DNA of 64,000 nucleotides, taken from contig NZ_JACHCM010000007.1 of NCBI RefSeq assembly GCF_014200755.1, positions 1-64,000 of the forward strand. The letters are read 5' to 3'. Both the position numbers and the translations under genes were made by a program. Numbering within the stretch: the stretch's first letter is position 1; each line of letters begins with the position of its first letter. The notes under the pieces are model-generated. The model saw only the letters and a list, made by a program, of their open reading frames with translations, made no database searches and was not told the DNA's origin. This DNA comes from Rhodanobacter sp. ANJX3 (GTDB lineage Bacteria; Pseudomonadota; Gammaproteobacteria; Xanthomonadales; Rhodanobacteraceae). This document shows positions 16,913 to 28,502 of this stretch, piece by piece.

Positions 16913-18103
16913 TCAGCGAATCTGTGGTTGCGCGGGCGCTTGCGTTTGCGCCTGCTGTTCCTGCCGCTGGTGTTCGGCGATCAGGTTGTTGCCGGCTTGC
17001 GTCAGTCGCTGACCATCCGTCGAATGCTGAAACTGCTGGGCCGCGAGATTGACCTGCGCATCGTTACCGGTTTGCATGGCATGAAAAGCCTTATCCAGTG
17101 CCGGATCGCCGAAGGGGCCTCGGGCGGGCTGCGGTGCTGCTTCGACAGGCTTTGCGGAACTCTTGCCCGCGCTCGTATCGGTGTAATGCAGGGTCGTGTT
17201 GAGCTGGTTCTTGTCGAGGCTGATTTTCTGCAGATCTACCTCGACCTTGGGCGCGACGTATTTCGGATCGGAGCTGTGGGTAGCCTGGACAGATTTTTCT
17301 ACGGCATCGACGTAGTTGAGCGCCCACTCGCCGTAATAGTTGTGATAATTCTGATCACCCTTCGGGCCGAGGCCGTTGGGCGGTATCAGGGTCTTGTCGA
17401 AGTAATGCTTGCCCATAGCCTCAACATTTTCTTTCGACGCGGACAGATGCATGACGGTATGACCGTTTTTGTCCTTGTCCAAGGTGAGGTCGGGTTTGAG
17501 CGTGTAGGTATAGTGCGGTTTCGTCCCGCTGCGATCGATGAAATCCTGCATGCGGAAATGGCTTGCCTCGTAAAAGTCCTTCAATGTCGCTTTTGGATTG
17601 TCTTTTTGGATCTGCGAAGCCAGCGCATTGAAGCCGCCGAGATTTGCGGAAGCCTCGTCACGACGATTGGTCTGTATAAGCGTGTCGATCGCTGCGGTGT
17701 AGTCGTGCGGGCCCGGCCCCGTGGCCTTATTGTTGACGTCGTTGACGAACTTCGTGGTCGCATCGGCAGTAACGGTGCTGTTGAACGAATGCTGGATCTC
17801 ATGCCCCATCACGAAAACCAGTTCGGCACGCGCGGATTTGCTGGTTCGGGATGAGTCTAAATAACTTTGCGGCAGCTCCATGCTTTTCGTATCGGGATTG
17901 TATGTGCCCCCGGCATGGGCGTTGGCGGGCAGTACGTCGAACCTTCTGAGATGGTCATGCCCGGCCGAATCGAGAAATCGCGCTTTCAGATCCGGCGAGT
18001 GATTGAGCAGGTTGCGCAGGTTCTGGCCCGGATGATTCGGATCGGTCGCGGTGCGCTTTTCGAAGTCCGTGAGCATCGCATCGAGTTTTTCGTTGGGGGT
18101 CAT
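16913..18103 (-). CDS. HExxH metallopeptidase-like protein, possible secreted effector
   Basis: 396 residues without a signal peptide. ELVFVMGHEIQHSFNS near residue 97 is a zincin motif (HExxH); the acidic third ligand could be in RRDEASANLGG about 50 residues later. The middle carries a tyrosine-rich segment (NYHNYYGEWALNYVD). The C-terminal 70 residues are glutamine- and alanine-rich (PALDKAFHAMQTGNDAQV, then Q-rich). That layout, a catalytic N-part with a Q-rich tail, recalls Xanthomonadales type IV secretion effectors with a XVIPCD tail, but I cannot confirm the domain. Its start overlaps by 4 nt (ATGA) the gene for an exported protein. A toxin with periplasmic immunity is the most attractive reading. 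Confidence 0.6.
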   Translation of the reverse strand: MTPNEKLDAMLTDFEKRTATDPNHPGQNLRNLLNHSPDLKARFLDSAGHDHLRRFDVLPANAHAGGTYNPDTKSMELPQSYLDSSRTSKSARAELVFVMGHEIQHSFNSTVTADATTKFVNDVNNKATGPGPHDYTAAIDTLIQTNRRDEASANLGGFNALASQIQKDNPKATLKDFYEASHFRMQDFIDRSGTKPHYTYTLKPDLTLDKDKNGHTVMHLSASKENVEAMGKHYFDKTLIPPNGLGPKGDQNYHNYYGEWALNYVDAVEKSVQATHSSDPKYVAPKVEVDLQKISLDKNQLNTTLHYTDTSAGKSSAKPVEAAPQPARGPFGDPALDKAFHAMQTGNDAQVNLAAQQFQHSTDGQRLTQAGNNLIAEHQRQEQQAQTQAPAQPQIR

Positions 18104-18732
18104 GGATGGACTCCCTCTGCAGCCATGACTTCGATTGTCAATATCGAGACACAGACGTGCTTCCCATCGCCGCCCGGATTGATGTCAACCGCCACCGGCC
18201 CGCGAGTGAAATGGACGGAGGTCAGCCGGCCGTGCTCCGCATAGAAGGGTGACTTCTTGAAGCCGGCATCAGTGAGAAATTTGCTGTAGTCCTCGTAGCT
18301 CAGTTTGCAGATTGGCGCCATATCAGCGCCGTCCGTCTTATTATCGAAAGAAAGCTCCAGTCGGGTTGGTTTTGCGCCCCCCGGATCCGTCAACGAACCA
18401 AAGCCATACGTCCACTCACCACCGAGATCGCCGCCGAATCCGTAATCGTTAGGATCGTCGGAATTGAACTCCACCTTCACGCCTATCACCTTCTCGATAT
18501 GCGCCGGCGAGATATCGTCTAAGGTATGAATGGTGTCGATCAGCTTCAGCACGCGGTGGCCGATTTCTTCGGCGGTCAGGGATGACGCAGTGGTAGTCAT
18601 GGCTTGCTCCTGCGATGGATGAGTAGATGTGGATGGCCCCGGTACGGCTTGTGCCGCGTAGCCTGAGGCGGCGAAGCCAGCGAGCGCCATCCAGATAATT
18701 CCTTTTAGGCGACCGTGAGTCGCGTATGACAT
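18100..18732 (-). CDS. Periplasmic protein of unknown family, possible immunity protein
   Basis: 210 residues from ATG 18732, which has a strong AGGAGG seven bases upstream; the longer open frame to 18885 is not supported. A signal peptide is visible (about residues 1-28, with GIIWMALAGFAASGYAAQA), without a lipobox cysteine. The mature part is acidic and has two cysteines (ICKLSYEDYSKF and HVCVSILTI). No family is recognised. Translational coupling to the HExxH protein, and the opposite compartments of the two products, fit an effector-immunity pair in which this protein guards the periplasm. This is inference. Confidence 0.6.
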   Translation of the reverse strand: MSYATHGRLKGIIWMALAGFAASGYAAQAVPGPSTSTHPSQEQAMTTTASSLTAEEIGHRVLKLIDTIHTLDDISPAHIEKVIGVKVEFNSDDPNDYGFGGDLGGEWTYGFGSLTDPGGAKPTRLELSFDNKTDGADMAPICKLSYEDYSKFLTDAGFKKSPFYAEHGRLTSVHFTRGPVAVDINPGGDGKHVCVSILTIEVMAAEGVHP

Positions 18733-19000
18733 GGCCCAGCCTCCTTCCGTTGATTGGGAACTCCAGCGTGTGGAGTACGGATAATCCCCGTGTGGCTGGA
18801 AATTAGCACACGGAAATACGCTAAGCGTAAAGATTTCCATTGGACCAAAACGTGCGGGTCGAATCGCTGCCAACGCGCCTGGCAACTAGGTTTGGCGCAC
18901 CCACGGGGTGCTGCCGGTGACTATTCGTTGTGCACTTCTTCATGATCCGGACAGCGTGTCCAAGTGACGTCGAGGCTTGATGCGTTGAGCCATTCGAGCG

Positions 19001-19735
19001 TTACCGCGGTGACGCTGTCGCAGGTTTTATCACATCGTCTTTTTTCACAGCGTCGCCTGGTTTGTCTTCGCTAGGCAGACGCGAGACGCAGCTGGGGTAG
19101 GGCGCTTTTTCGCCAGCGACCTTGTCGCACAGAAACACCGGCATCAGCTGTTGCAGCCGAGCCAGCCAGTGCTGCTCTTCGAAGTTGACACGCGTTTGCT
19201 GAGCCGGTCCGCGTTCGGCCCACTGGATCGAGTAATAGTCCTGCGTGCCCTTGACGGCCAGGATCAGGGCAGCCTCGCTGTGCGAGTTGCCGCCTTCGCT
19301 GACATTGCCGCAGGCCAGATAGGCCAGTTCGGCAGGATGCCCGTCGATGGGCTGACTTCCCAGGTCGCCGACTGTGATCGTGTCGGGGCAGGCTTTCTTG
19401 AAACCATCGGCAATCGTATTGATCAACGCGGCCGGTGATGGTCCAGGATCAGCGGCCACGCCCTGGTAGCCGGTGACTGTAATCATCTGAGTCCACTGTT
19501 CGGCTGTTTCTCCATCCAGCACGGCTTCTCGAATATAGGAGTGAGTGCTGGTTTGTTCATTGACCACATGAAAGGCGAGCGGCATCTTGAATGCCACCAG
19601 CTGACTGAAAATAGGCGAGATGGCGAGAATGCTTGTCGCTTCTTCACGGTGGCTCGTGGTGTGTGGAAGGTCTGCGGCTGCGACCTGAGTGCTGGTAACG
19701 ACAAGTAGCGCGAGTAGTGCGGACCGTAAGATCAT
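19001..19735 (-). CDS. Exported protein of unknown function
   Basis: 244 residues from ATG 19735, preceded by AGGGGA at a good distance; a longer open frame up to 20152 has no protein-like content and is not used. Residues 1-20 (MILRSALLALLVVTSTQVAA) form a clear signal peptide. The mature protein has four cysteines (KKACPDT, YLACGN, VFLCDKV and PSCVSRL), probably two disulfides in the periplasm, and a lysine/aspartate-rich tail. No domain is recognised. It stands alone between the putative effector genes and pyrF, on the same strand as both. Confidence 0.65.
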   Translation of the reverse strand: MILRSALLALLVVTSTQVAAADLPHTTSHREEATSILAISPIFSQLVAFKMPLAFHVVNEQTSTHSYIREAVLDGETAEQWTQMITVTGYQGVAADPGPSPAALINTIADGFKKACPDTITVGDLGSQPIDGHPAELAYLACGNVSEGGNSHSEAALILAVKGTQDYYSIQWAERGPAQQTRVNFEEQHWLARLQQLMPVFLCDKVAGEKAPYPSCVSRLPSEDKPGDAVKKDDVIKPATASPR

Positions 19736-20069
19736 CGAAATCCCCTGATGCGTGAGTTCTATCCGTGGCGATCGTAGGCATGCGCGCGGCGAGTGCCAGC
19801 AAGCGCGGCGTAAGCATGGCGAAAAGCGTAGCAAGCTAGCGCGCTGACGATGTAGGGGAGTGCCCTGCATTGTCGTCAGGACTCTCTTGTGTCGACGCAT
19901 GCGCGTTCGAGCTTGTAGGCAAATTGCTTCGGTAAACCTGCCAGGGTGATGCGCTTGATGCGGTATCAACGCGCCCGTCTTTGAGCGCCAACCGCACGTG
20001 GAATGCCCAGCCAGCAATCCGCAGCGCCGCCTGCAGTTGTAGCGAAACGCAACGCGTGAGCGCAAACGC
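19736..20069. other. Intergenic region between pyrF and the exported protein gene, with a strong stem-loop
   Basis: About 330 nt with no credible gene on either strand. It contains a long stem-loop (19844-19879) in which CTGACGA pairs with TCGTCAG, and TGTAGGG pairs with CCCTGCA after a 3-nt bulge. No T run follows on either strand, so it is not a standard intrinsic terminator, though it may stabilise or end the pyrF message. Nothing else was seen. Confidence 0.45.
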
Positions 20070-20897
20070 TCAGCGGTAGCGGTTGATCGTTTCGCGCAAT
20101 TCCTGCGTCGCTGCACGCGCTGCCTCGGCGAAATCCTCGCCGCTGCTGGCATAGAGAATCGCGCGGGAGGAGTTGATCATCAGGCCGGTGTGATCGACCG
20201 TCTGGCCGTAGCGCACGACGGCTTCCACGTCGCCGCCCTGCGCGCCGATGCCCGGGACCAGCAGGGGCATGTCACCGATGATCGCGCGCACTTCGGCCAG
20301 TTGTTTGGGCCAGGTGGCGCCGGTGACCAGGGCACAGTTGCCGTTCGTGTTCCAGTCGCGGGCGATGATTTGCGCCACGTGATGATAGAGCGGCTTGGCG
20401 ATGCCGTCGGCGTCGAGAACGCTTAGATCCTGCAGGTCGGTGGCGCCCGGGTTAGAGGTGTGGCAGAGCAGGATCACGCCCTTGTCGGCGCGATCGAGAA
20501 ACGGCTGGGCCGAGTCGCGGCCGAGGTAGGGGTTGAGCGTCACGGCGTCGGCGCCGTAACGGTCGAATGCTTCGGTCGCGTAGTGCTGTGCGGTGGAACC
20601 GATGTCGCCGCGCTTGGCGTCGAGGATTACCGGCACGCCGGGGTGCCGATCATGAATATGCGCGATCAGTCGCTCCAGCGCATCCTCCGCACGCAGCGCG
20701 GCGAAGTGCGCAATCTGCGGCTTGAACGCGCAGGTCAGATCGGCGGTGACGTCGACGATGGCGCGGCAGAAATCGAATACCGCATCGGGCCTATTTTGGA
20801 ACGCGGCAGGAAACTTGGTCGGCTCCGGATCGAGCCCCACGCAGACGAGCGAGTCGTTGCGTACCCAGGCCTGCCGCAGTGACTGCATGAAATTCAT
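20070..20897 (-). CDS. pyrF: Orotidine 5'-phosphate decarboxylase (type 2)
   Basis: 275-residue cytosolic enzyme of the last step of UMP synthesis. The catalytic lysine/aspartate array [11 protein letters not shown] lies near residue 96. The N-terminal [14 protein letters not shown] and the [10 protein letters not shown] strand identify the longer type 2 OMP decarboxylase branch (about 270 residues). [16 protein letters not shown] forms the phosphate-binding loop near the C-terminus. An AAGGAACT ribosome-binding site precedes ATG 20897. A palindromic repeat element separates it from ettA. Confidence 0.95.
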   Translation of the reverse strand: MNFMQSLRQAWVRNDSLVCVGLDPEPTKFPAAFQNRPDAVFDFCRAIVDVTADLTCAFKPQIAHFAALRAEDALERLIAHIHDRHPGVPVILDAKRGDIGSTAQHYATEAFDRYGADAVTLNPYLGRDSAQPFLDRADKGVILLCHTSNPGATDLQDLSVLDADGIAKPLYHHVAQIIARDWNTNGNCALVTGATWPKQLAEVRAIIGDMPLLVPGIGAQGGDVEAVVRYGQTVDHTGLMINSSRAILYASSGEDFAEAARAATQELRETINRYR

Positions 20898-20914
20898 TCG
20901 AGTTCCTTTGCACA

Positions 20915-21067
20915 GGGGCTAGGGACGAGGGGCGAGTTCAAAAGCAGGGGTTGAGAGGCGAGGGCGAGCGGCCGACACTCTTGAGCTCGATTCAGACGTT
21001 CTTGCCTGTGAGCGCAAGTTTCCACCTCGCATTTAATCTGGAGCTTGCGCCCCGCCCCTCGCCCCTG
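20915..21067. repeat. Palindromic heptad-repeat element between pyrF and ettA
   Basis: The left arm holds GGGACGAGGGGCGAG (20922-20936) and AGGCGAGGGCGAG soon after. The right arm is CCCGCCCCTCGCCCCTG (21051-21067), complementary to the left type. The arms are G-rich and C-rich tracts with roughly seven-base periodicity around a unique centre. Related elements occur at 40783, 42342, 52485, 57917 and 60575 in this window. Confidence 0.6.
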
Positions 21068-21072
21068 CCGGA

Positions 21073-22734
<1,662 letters not shown>

Positions 22735-22803
22735 GCAGCCTCCGTAGGCTTACCGCGCCGCCCTGAGCGGGCAACATGTCAAAAAGAGTTTGTCTAGCCG
22801 CCT

Positions 22804-22809
22804 ATTATA
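22804..22809 (-). promoter_or_regulatory. Probable -10 element of the ettA promoter
   Basis: Read on the - strand this is a perfect TATAAT, 70 nt upstream of the ettA start. It lies in the loop of a small inverted repeat (AGCCGC 22796-22801 and GCGGCT 22810-22815). No good -35 hexamer is found 16-18 bp upstream, so an extended or activator-dependent promoter is possible. Confidence 0.45.
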
Positions 22810-22993
22810 GCGGCTTGTGGTGAGCGGACGTTGACGATTGGCGCCTTTTGGGCGTTATTCGCCGCTATGGCGCCGCGCGTCAAGCCAGCTGCGTTGCCTT
22901 GCTGCCATCTGCCCGCCAATTGCCTCGGAAACGCTGTGCCGTAGCCATGACGGCAGGCGATCCTCGACGGATCCGCGGTCAGAACCTATTCCC

Positions 22994-23962
22994 ATGAACT
23001 TCAAATCTATCGCGCTGCCCTGGCACCGCATCAGCTGTCTGGACTGGCAGCTGGGTAAGCGCGCGCATCGGCGTGGGCGTGTGGCGGTATTCGCCTATGA
23101 GTTTGTCTGCTTTGGCATCAAACAGGCCTCGGCCTGCCTGTTCGGCGGACTGATGGTGGCCTTGCTTGTCGCCACGTGGCGCTGGTACCCGGCCGATGCG
23201 CCGTTGGTACGCTACGACTTTCTCACGCTGGCAGCGCTGGCGATCCAGCTGGTGCTGCTGGCCACACGGCTCGAAAGCGTGGAGGAGGCAAAGGTCATTC
23301 TGCTGTTTCACCTGGTCGGCACCGTGATGGAGGTGTTCAAGACATCGGTGGGCTCATGGGCGTATCCGGAGCCATCGTTGCTACGGATCGGCGGCGTGCC
23401 TCTGTTCACCGGCTTTATGTACGGCTCGATCGGCAGCTATATCGCGAGTGCCTGGCGCCTGTTCGATTTCCGTTTTACCCGGCACCCGCCGCTGCGGGCG
23501 ACGGGAGTGCTGGCGTGCGCGATTTACGTCAATTTTTTCAGTCACCATTTCCTGCCTGACATGCGGCCGCTGCTTTTTGCCGTGGTGGCATGGCTGTTCG
23601 GGCCCTGCTGGGTGCATTACCGCATTCGCCGGGTGCACCGCCGCATGCCGCTGCTGCTGGGGTTCATACTGGTAGCGCTGTTTATCTGGCTGGCAGAGAA
23701 CATCGGCACCTATAGCAAAACATGGCTTTATCCAGCCCAGCGCCAGGGCTGGCAACTGGTGCCGCCAGGCAAGTTGGGTGCATGGCTGCTTTTGATGAAC
23801 ATCAGTTATGTCATGGTCTGTATGGTGCGCCGGCCGGTGTCCCTAAAGCCGCACCAGCCCGCCCGGCAGTGGCCGCAAACCCCCGGCAGCGCTACACTTT
23901 CAGGCTGGTTACGCGGATATAGCCCGCGCCCTCCACCCCGCTCCCCACCCGCCGAGGCCTAG
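22994..23962 (+). CDS. DUF817 family integral membrane protein
   Basis: 322 residues from ATG 22994; an in-frame extension up to 22838 lacks similarity. About eight hydrophobic helices follow an N-terminal cytosolic stretch. Family-like segments include [47 protein letters not shown] and [15 protein letters not shown]. This agrees with the DUF817 family, membrane proteins of unknown role. The C-terminal tail is proline/arginine-rich and probably not part of the fold. The stop is 1 nt before the glyA start, so the tail also carries the glyA ribosome-binding site (GAGGCC). Confidence 0.8.
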   Translation: MNFKSIALPWHRISCLDWQLGKRAHRRGRVAVFAYEFVCFGIKQASACLFGGLMVALLVATWRWYPADAPLVRYDFLTLAALAIQLVLLATRLESVEEAKVILLFHLVGTVMEVFKTSVGSWAYPEPSLLRIGGVPLFTGFMYGSIGSYIASAWRLFDFRFTRHPPLRATGVLACAIYVNFFSHHFLPDMRPLLFAVVAWLFGPCWVHYRIRRVHRRMPLLLGFILVALFIWLAENIGTYSKTWLYPAQRQGWQLVPPGKLGAWLLLMNISYVMVCMVRRPVSLKPHQPARQWPQTPGSATLSGWLRGYSPRPPPRSPPAEA

Positions 23963-23963
23963 A

Positions 23964-25217
<1,254 letters not shown>

Positions 25218-25232
25218 TCGTATTAGCCGACC

Positions 25233-25754
25233 ATGCATTGCCCCTTCTGCCAGCACGAAGATACCCGCGTGATCGATTCGCGCCTCGCCGAGGACGGCGG
25301 TACGGTGCGGCGTAGGCGTGAGTGTCCGCAGTGTGGCGAGCGTTTCAACACGTTCGAAACCGCGGATCTCAAGCTACCGACGATCGTGAAAAGCGGCGAG
25401 CGGCGCGAGACCTTCGACGAGCGCAAGCTGCGGGTGAGTTTCGAGCGTGCGCTGCAGAAGCGTCCGGTGACCAGCGATGCGGTGGACGCGGCGGTGCGCG
25501 CCATCGTCAACGACCTGCGCCGCAGCGGCGACCGCGAAGTGCCCTCGCGTGAAGTGGGCGAGCTGGTGATGCGCGAGCTGAAGAATCTCGATCAGGTCGC
25601 CTACGTGCGCTTCGCCTCGGTCTATCGCAGTTTCGAGGATGTGCACGCGTTTCGCGAAGAAATCGAAAAGCTCGAGCGCGACCTGCCCGGGCTGGAAACG
25701 CTGCAGCTGCAGTTGCTCGGCGAAACCGTCGCCAAGCGCAGCAAGAAAGTCTGA
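25233..25754 (+). CDS. nrdR: Transcriptional repressor NrdR
   Basis: 173 residues. The zinc ribbon has CPFC at 3-6 and CPQC near 31-34, followed by GERFNTFE. An ATP-cone domain follows (about 46-136, starting [18 protein letters not shown]), which senses dATP/ATP. NrdR represses ribonucleotide reductase genes when dATP is bound. The C-terminal extension after the ATP-cone is a charged helix, slightly longer than in E. coli (149 residues). It sits between glyA and the ABM/ribD genes. Confidence 0.96.
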   Translation: MHCPFCQHEDTRVIDSRLAEDGGTVRRRRECPQCGERFNTFETADLKLPTIVKSGERRETFDERKLRVSFERALQKRPVTSDAVDAAVRAIVNDLRRSGDREVPSREVGELVMRELKNLDQVAYVRFASVYRSFEDVHAFREEIEKLERDLPGLETLQLQLLGETVAKRSKKV

Positions 25755-25783
25755 TCCGCGTCGCGTACCGGCAAGGAGCGAGC

Positions 25784-26110
25784 ATGTTCGTGGCCATCTA
25801 CCGCTGGCGTCTGCATCCCGACCGGGAGCGGGATTTCATCGCCAACTGGGAACGCATCACCTTGCTGGGACTGGCTGCAGGGTCGGGCGGATCGAGCCTG
25901 TTCAAGGATGCGGAAGGCTGCTGGGTCGCCATCGCACGCTGGATCTCGCGCGAGGCACGCGAACATTTTTTCCAGTCGATGGAAGACGACGACGCCGAGC
26001 CTGGCATGCGCGAGCGCGCTGCCCAAGCCATCATCGAACGCCTGCCGCCGATGGAGCTGGAAAGCGTGCTGGACTACTGGTCGCCATTCCCTCAGGCCCC
26101 CAAGGCGTGA
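25784..26110 (+). CDS. Antibiotic biosynthesis monooxygenase (ABM) domain protein
   Basis: 108 residues with a ferredoxin-like ABM pattern: FVAIYRWRLHPDRERDFIANW at the N-terminus, then a strand with GSSLFKDAEGCWVAIARW, and a helix region. ABM proteins include small monooxygenases and heme-degrading enzymes; many have no known substrate. AAGGAG precedes ATG 25784. The last 4 nt overlap the GTG start of ribD, so the two are translationally coupled. A riboflavin link would be a guess. Confidence 0.75.
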   Translation: MFVAIYRWRLHPDRERDFIANWERITLLGLAAGSGGSSLFKDAEGCWVAIARWISREAREHFFQSMEDDDAEPGMRERAAQAIIERLPPMELESVLDYWSPFPQAPKA

Positions 26111-27222
26111 CGACCTTCAGCGCCGTCGATCATGGCCATATGGCGCACGCGCTGCGGCTGGCCGAGCGAGGGCTTTATACGACGCAGCCCAATCCACGCG
26201 TCGGCTGCGTCATTGCTCATGCAGACCAAGTCGTTGGCGAAGGCTGGCATGAGCGCGCGGGCCAACCGCACGCCGAAGTGTTCGCCTTGCGCGAAGCCGG
26301 TGAGCGCGCGCAGGGTGCGACGGCTTACGTCACGCTGGAACCTTGCGCGCATCACGGTAGAACCCCGCCCTGCGCCGAAGCGCTGATCGCCGCTGGCGTG
26401 GCGCGCGTGGTGATCGCCGCGGAAGATCCGTTTCCGCAGGTGGCCGGTCGCGGTATCGCCATGCTGCGCGCGGCCGGTATCGCCGTCGACACCGGGCTGA
26501 TGCGCGACGCCGCCCGCGAACTCAATATCGGATTTTTCAGCCGCATCGAACGCGGCTGGCCGTGGCTGCGGGTCAAGCTGGCGATGAGTCTGGATGGCCG
26601 AACGGCGCTGGCCAACGGCGAGTCGAAGTGGATCACCAGCGAAGCCGCGCGCGCCGACGTGCAGCGCTGGCGCGCGCGCAGCTCGGCCATTCTCACCGGC
26701 AGCGGCACCGTGCTGGCCGACAATCCGCGTCTCACCGTGCGGCTTTCCGATGAGCAGGCGTTTACGCCGCCGCTGCGCGTGGTGCTGGATCGGCAGCGGC
26801 GCACGCCGGCCGGCAGCCATGTGCTCGACGGCAGCGTGCCGACGCTGATGCTTCATGCGGCGACGGTCGATGAAACGGCGGCCGAAAGCGGTGAGTCCGC
26901 GGGCCCGTTCGAATGTCTGTTCGTACCGCAGCAGGGCGACGCGCTCGATCTGAACGCTGTACTGGCATTGCTCGCCGAGCGCGGCTGCAACGAGGTGCAG
27001 GTCGAAGCCGGCCCGGTGCTTTGCGGCGCACTGTTCGCCGCCGGCCTGGTCGACGAGCTGCTGCTCTATATCGCGCCGCTGTTGCTGGGCGACAGCGCCC
27101 GCCCACTGCTGCATTTGCCCTCGCTGGACGATATGGCCCAGCGCTGGAAGCTGCGAATGATCGAGCAGCGTCAGCTGGGCAACGACTGGCGTTTGCGCCT
27201 GCGTCCGCTAAAAGCTGCTTGA
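26107..27222 (+). CDS. ribD: Bifunctional riboflavin deaminase-reductase RibD
   Basis: 371 residues from GTG 26107 (an ATG at 26140 is an alternative). The N-terminal deaminase domain has the zinc ligands HAEV and EPCAHHGRTPPC (about residues 57-90). The C-terminal reductase domain begins near WLRVKLAMSLDGRTA (about 155) and includes SGTVLADNPRLTVR and VEAGPVLCGALF. It carries out the second and third steps of riboflavin synthesis. Unlike ribE-ribB-ribH it lies upstream of the FMN riboswitch, separated by a divergent dehydrogenase/LysR pair, so it is not under that switch. Confidence 0.95.
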   Translation: MTTFSAVDHGHMAHALRLAERGLYTTQPNPRVGCVIAHADQVVGEGWHERAGQPHAEVFALREAGERAQGATAYVTLEPCAHHGRTPPCAEALIAAGVARVVIAAEDPFPQVAGRGIAMLRAAGIAVDTGLMRDAARELNIGFFSRIERGWPWLRVKLAMSLDGRTALANGESKWITSEAARADVQRWRARSSAILTGSGTVLADNPRLTVRLSDEQAFTPPLRVVLDRQRRTPAGSHVLDGSVPTLMLHAATVDETAAESGESAGPFECLFVPQQGDALDLNAVLALLAERGCNEVQVEAGPVLCGALFAAGLVDELLLYIAPLLLGDSARPLLHLPSLDDMAQRWKLRMIEQRQLGNDWRLRLRPLKAA

Positions 27223-27399
27223 TTCAACGTGGCATCGTTGCCAACCAGGACGACGATGATGGGTAGGGCACATGATCGAGGTTTTACGCCTAGGGATAGG
27301 CACGCCTGAGTCGGTACTTAAAAGCTATGCAAAACCCCTGAATATGGCGAATCTGGCCCTATCCACTGCTTTACGTCAATGGGTGCAGCGCCTGGTCCG

Positions 27400-28410
27400 T
27401 CAGCGTGAAAAATCGATGCCGATCTTGCCGAAGTGCTTGCCCTGCACGAGATATGCGAACGCTTCGGCCAGCTGTTCGAAGCCGAACACGTGATCCAGTA
27501 CCGGTGCCAAATGGGTCGACTCAATGGCTGACACCATGCGTTCGTGTTCTTCCAGTGACGCCACCGAGATTCCCTGAACCTTTACACGTTTCAGGATGAT
27601 CTTGGTCAGGGATAGTGCGGCCTCGATGCCGCCCATGAAGCCCACCACACCGATGAAACCATGCATGCCGACCGCTTCCAACGATTGCGCAAAGGTGGAG
27701 GCGCCCACCGTTTCGATCACGGCATCTACGCCGATACCGCCGGTGGCTTCGCGCACTATCGAGCCCCATTCGGGATGTTCCGCGTAGTTGACGAGGACAT
27801 CGGCACCGAGCGTCTTCGCGCGAGCCAGTTTGGCATCGCTCGATGAAAGCAAGATCGCGCGTGCCCCGCGCAACTTGGCAAACTGCAGGGCGAACAGCGA
27901 GACGCCGCCGGTGCCGAGCAACAACACCGTCTGACCCGTAGTAACGCGTGCCTGTTCCAACGCCGTCCAGGCGGTAAGCGCGGCGATAGGCAGTGTCGCT
28001 GCCTGCAGGCTGGATAGATTCGAGGGTGCGCGTGCCAGCGAGTAGGCGTCGTAGCAGGTCAGCTCGCGCATCACCCCCTCCTGAGGGCCGCCGATGTCGG
28101 CACCTTCCCACTCCGGTCGCATCGCGCCAGCGATCCAGCGCGACTTGTAGAAAGTAGTAACGCGATCGCCCGGTTTGAAGCGCGTAACGCCGGTACCGAC
28201 GTCAAGCACCGTACCGGCGCCGTCGGAAACCGGCACGATCGGCAGATGCACGCCGCGGTAGAGCTGGCCATTGACTAGCAAGTGATCGCGATAATTGAGC
28301 GAGGCGGCCTCCATCTTCACCAACACTTCCCCCGGGCCAGGACGCGGGGCAGGTAGGTCGATGAGCTGCAGATGGTCCAAGCCGAAAGCGGTAAGTTGTT
28401 GGACGCGCAT
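27400..28410 (-). CDS. Zinc-independent alcohol dehydrogenase/quinone reductase (MDR superfamily)
   Basis: 336 residues. ATG 28410 is chosen because GGAG lies eight bases upstream; an ATG at 28428 has no such site. The N-terminal GroES-like domain contains EAASLNYRDHLLVNG and VSDGAGTVLDVG. The Rossmann domain has LLLGTGGVSLFALQFAK near residue 165. The structural-zinc cysteine cluster of classical alcohol dehydrogenases is absent, and there is no catalytic-zinc cysteine, so it is of the quinone oxidoreductase-like type. The substrate is unknown. It is divergent from a LysR gene 92 nt away, the usual arrangement for a regulated target. Confidence 0.85.
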   Translation of the reverse strand: MRVQQLTAFGLDHLQLIDLPAPRPGPGEVLVKMEAASLNYRDHLLVNGQLYRGVHLPIVPVSDGAGTVLDVGTGVTRFKPGDRVTTFYKSRWIAGAMRPEWEGADIGGPQEGVMRELTCYDAYSLARAPSNLSSLQAATLPIAALTAWTALEQARVTTGQTVLLLGTGGVSLFALQFAKLRGARAILLSSSDAKLARAKTLGADVLVNYAEHPEWGSIVREATGGIGVDAVIETVGASTFAQSLEAVGMHGFIGVVGFMGGIEAALSLTKIILKRVKVQGISVASLEEHERMVSAIESTHLAPVLDHVFGFEQLAEAFAYLVQGKHFGKIGIDFSR

Positions 28411-28502
28411 GCTAATGCTCCGTGACATGGGGAATGGAGGCATGGTGGGCCCAGTGTTAACAGGTGATAATCCATCGAAACAACACATCTTTAGTTCACT
28501 GT

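Noticed and set aside
19736..20152. N-terminal extension of the exported protein ORF up to 20152
   Set aside because: The extension lies before a perfect signal peptide with its own ribosome-binding site at 19735 and overlaps pyrF.
27272..27493. 73-codon open frame downstream of ribD
   Set aside because: It overlaps the 3' end of the - strand dehydrogenase gene, has no family resemblance and ordinary non-coding composition; 27223-27399 is treated as an empty gap.
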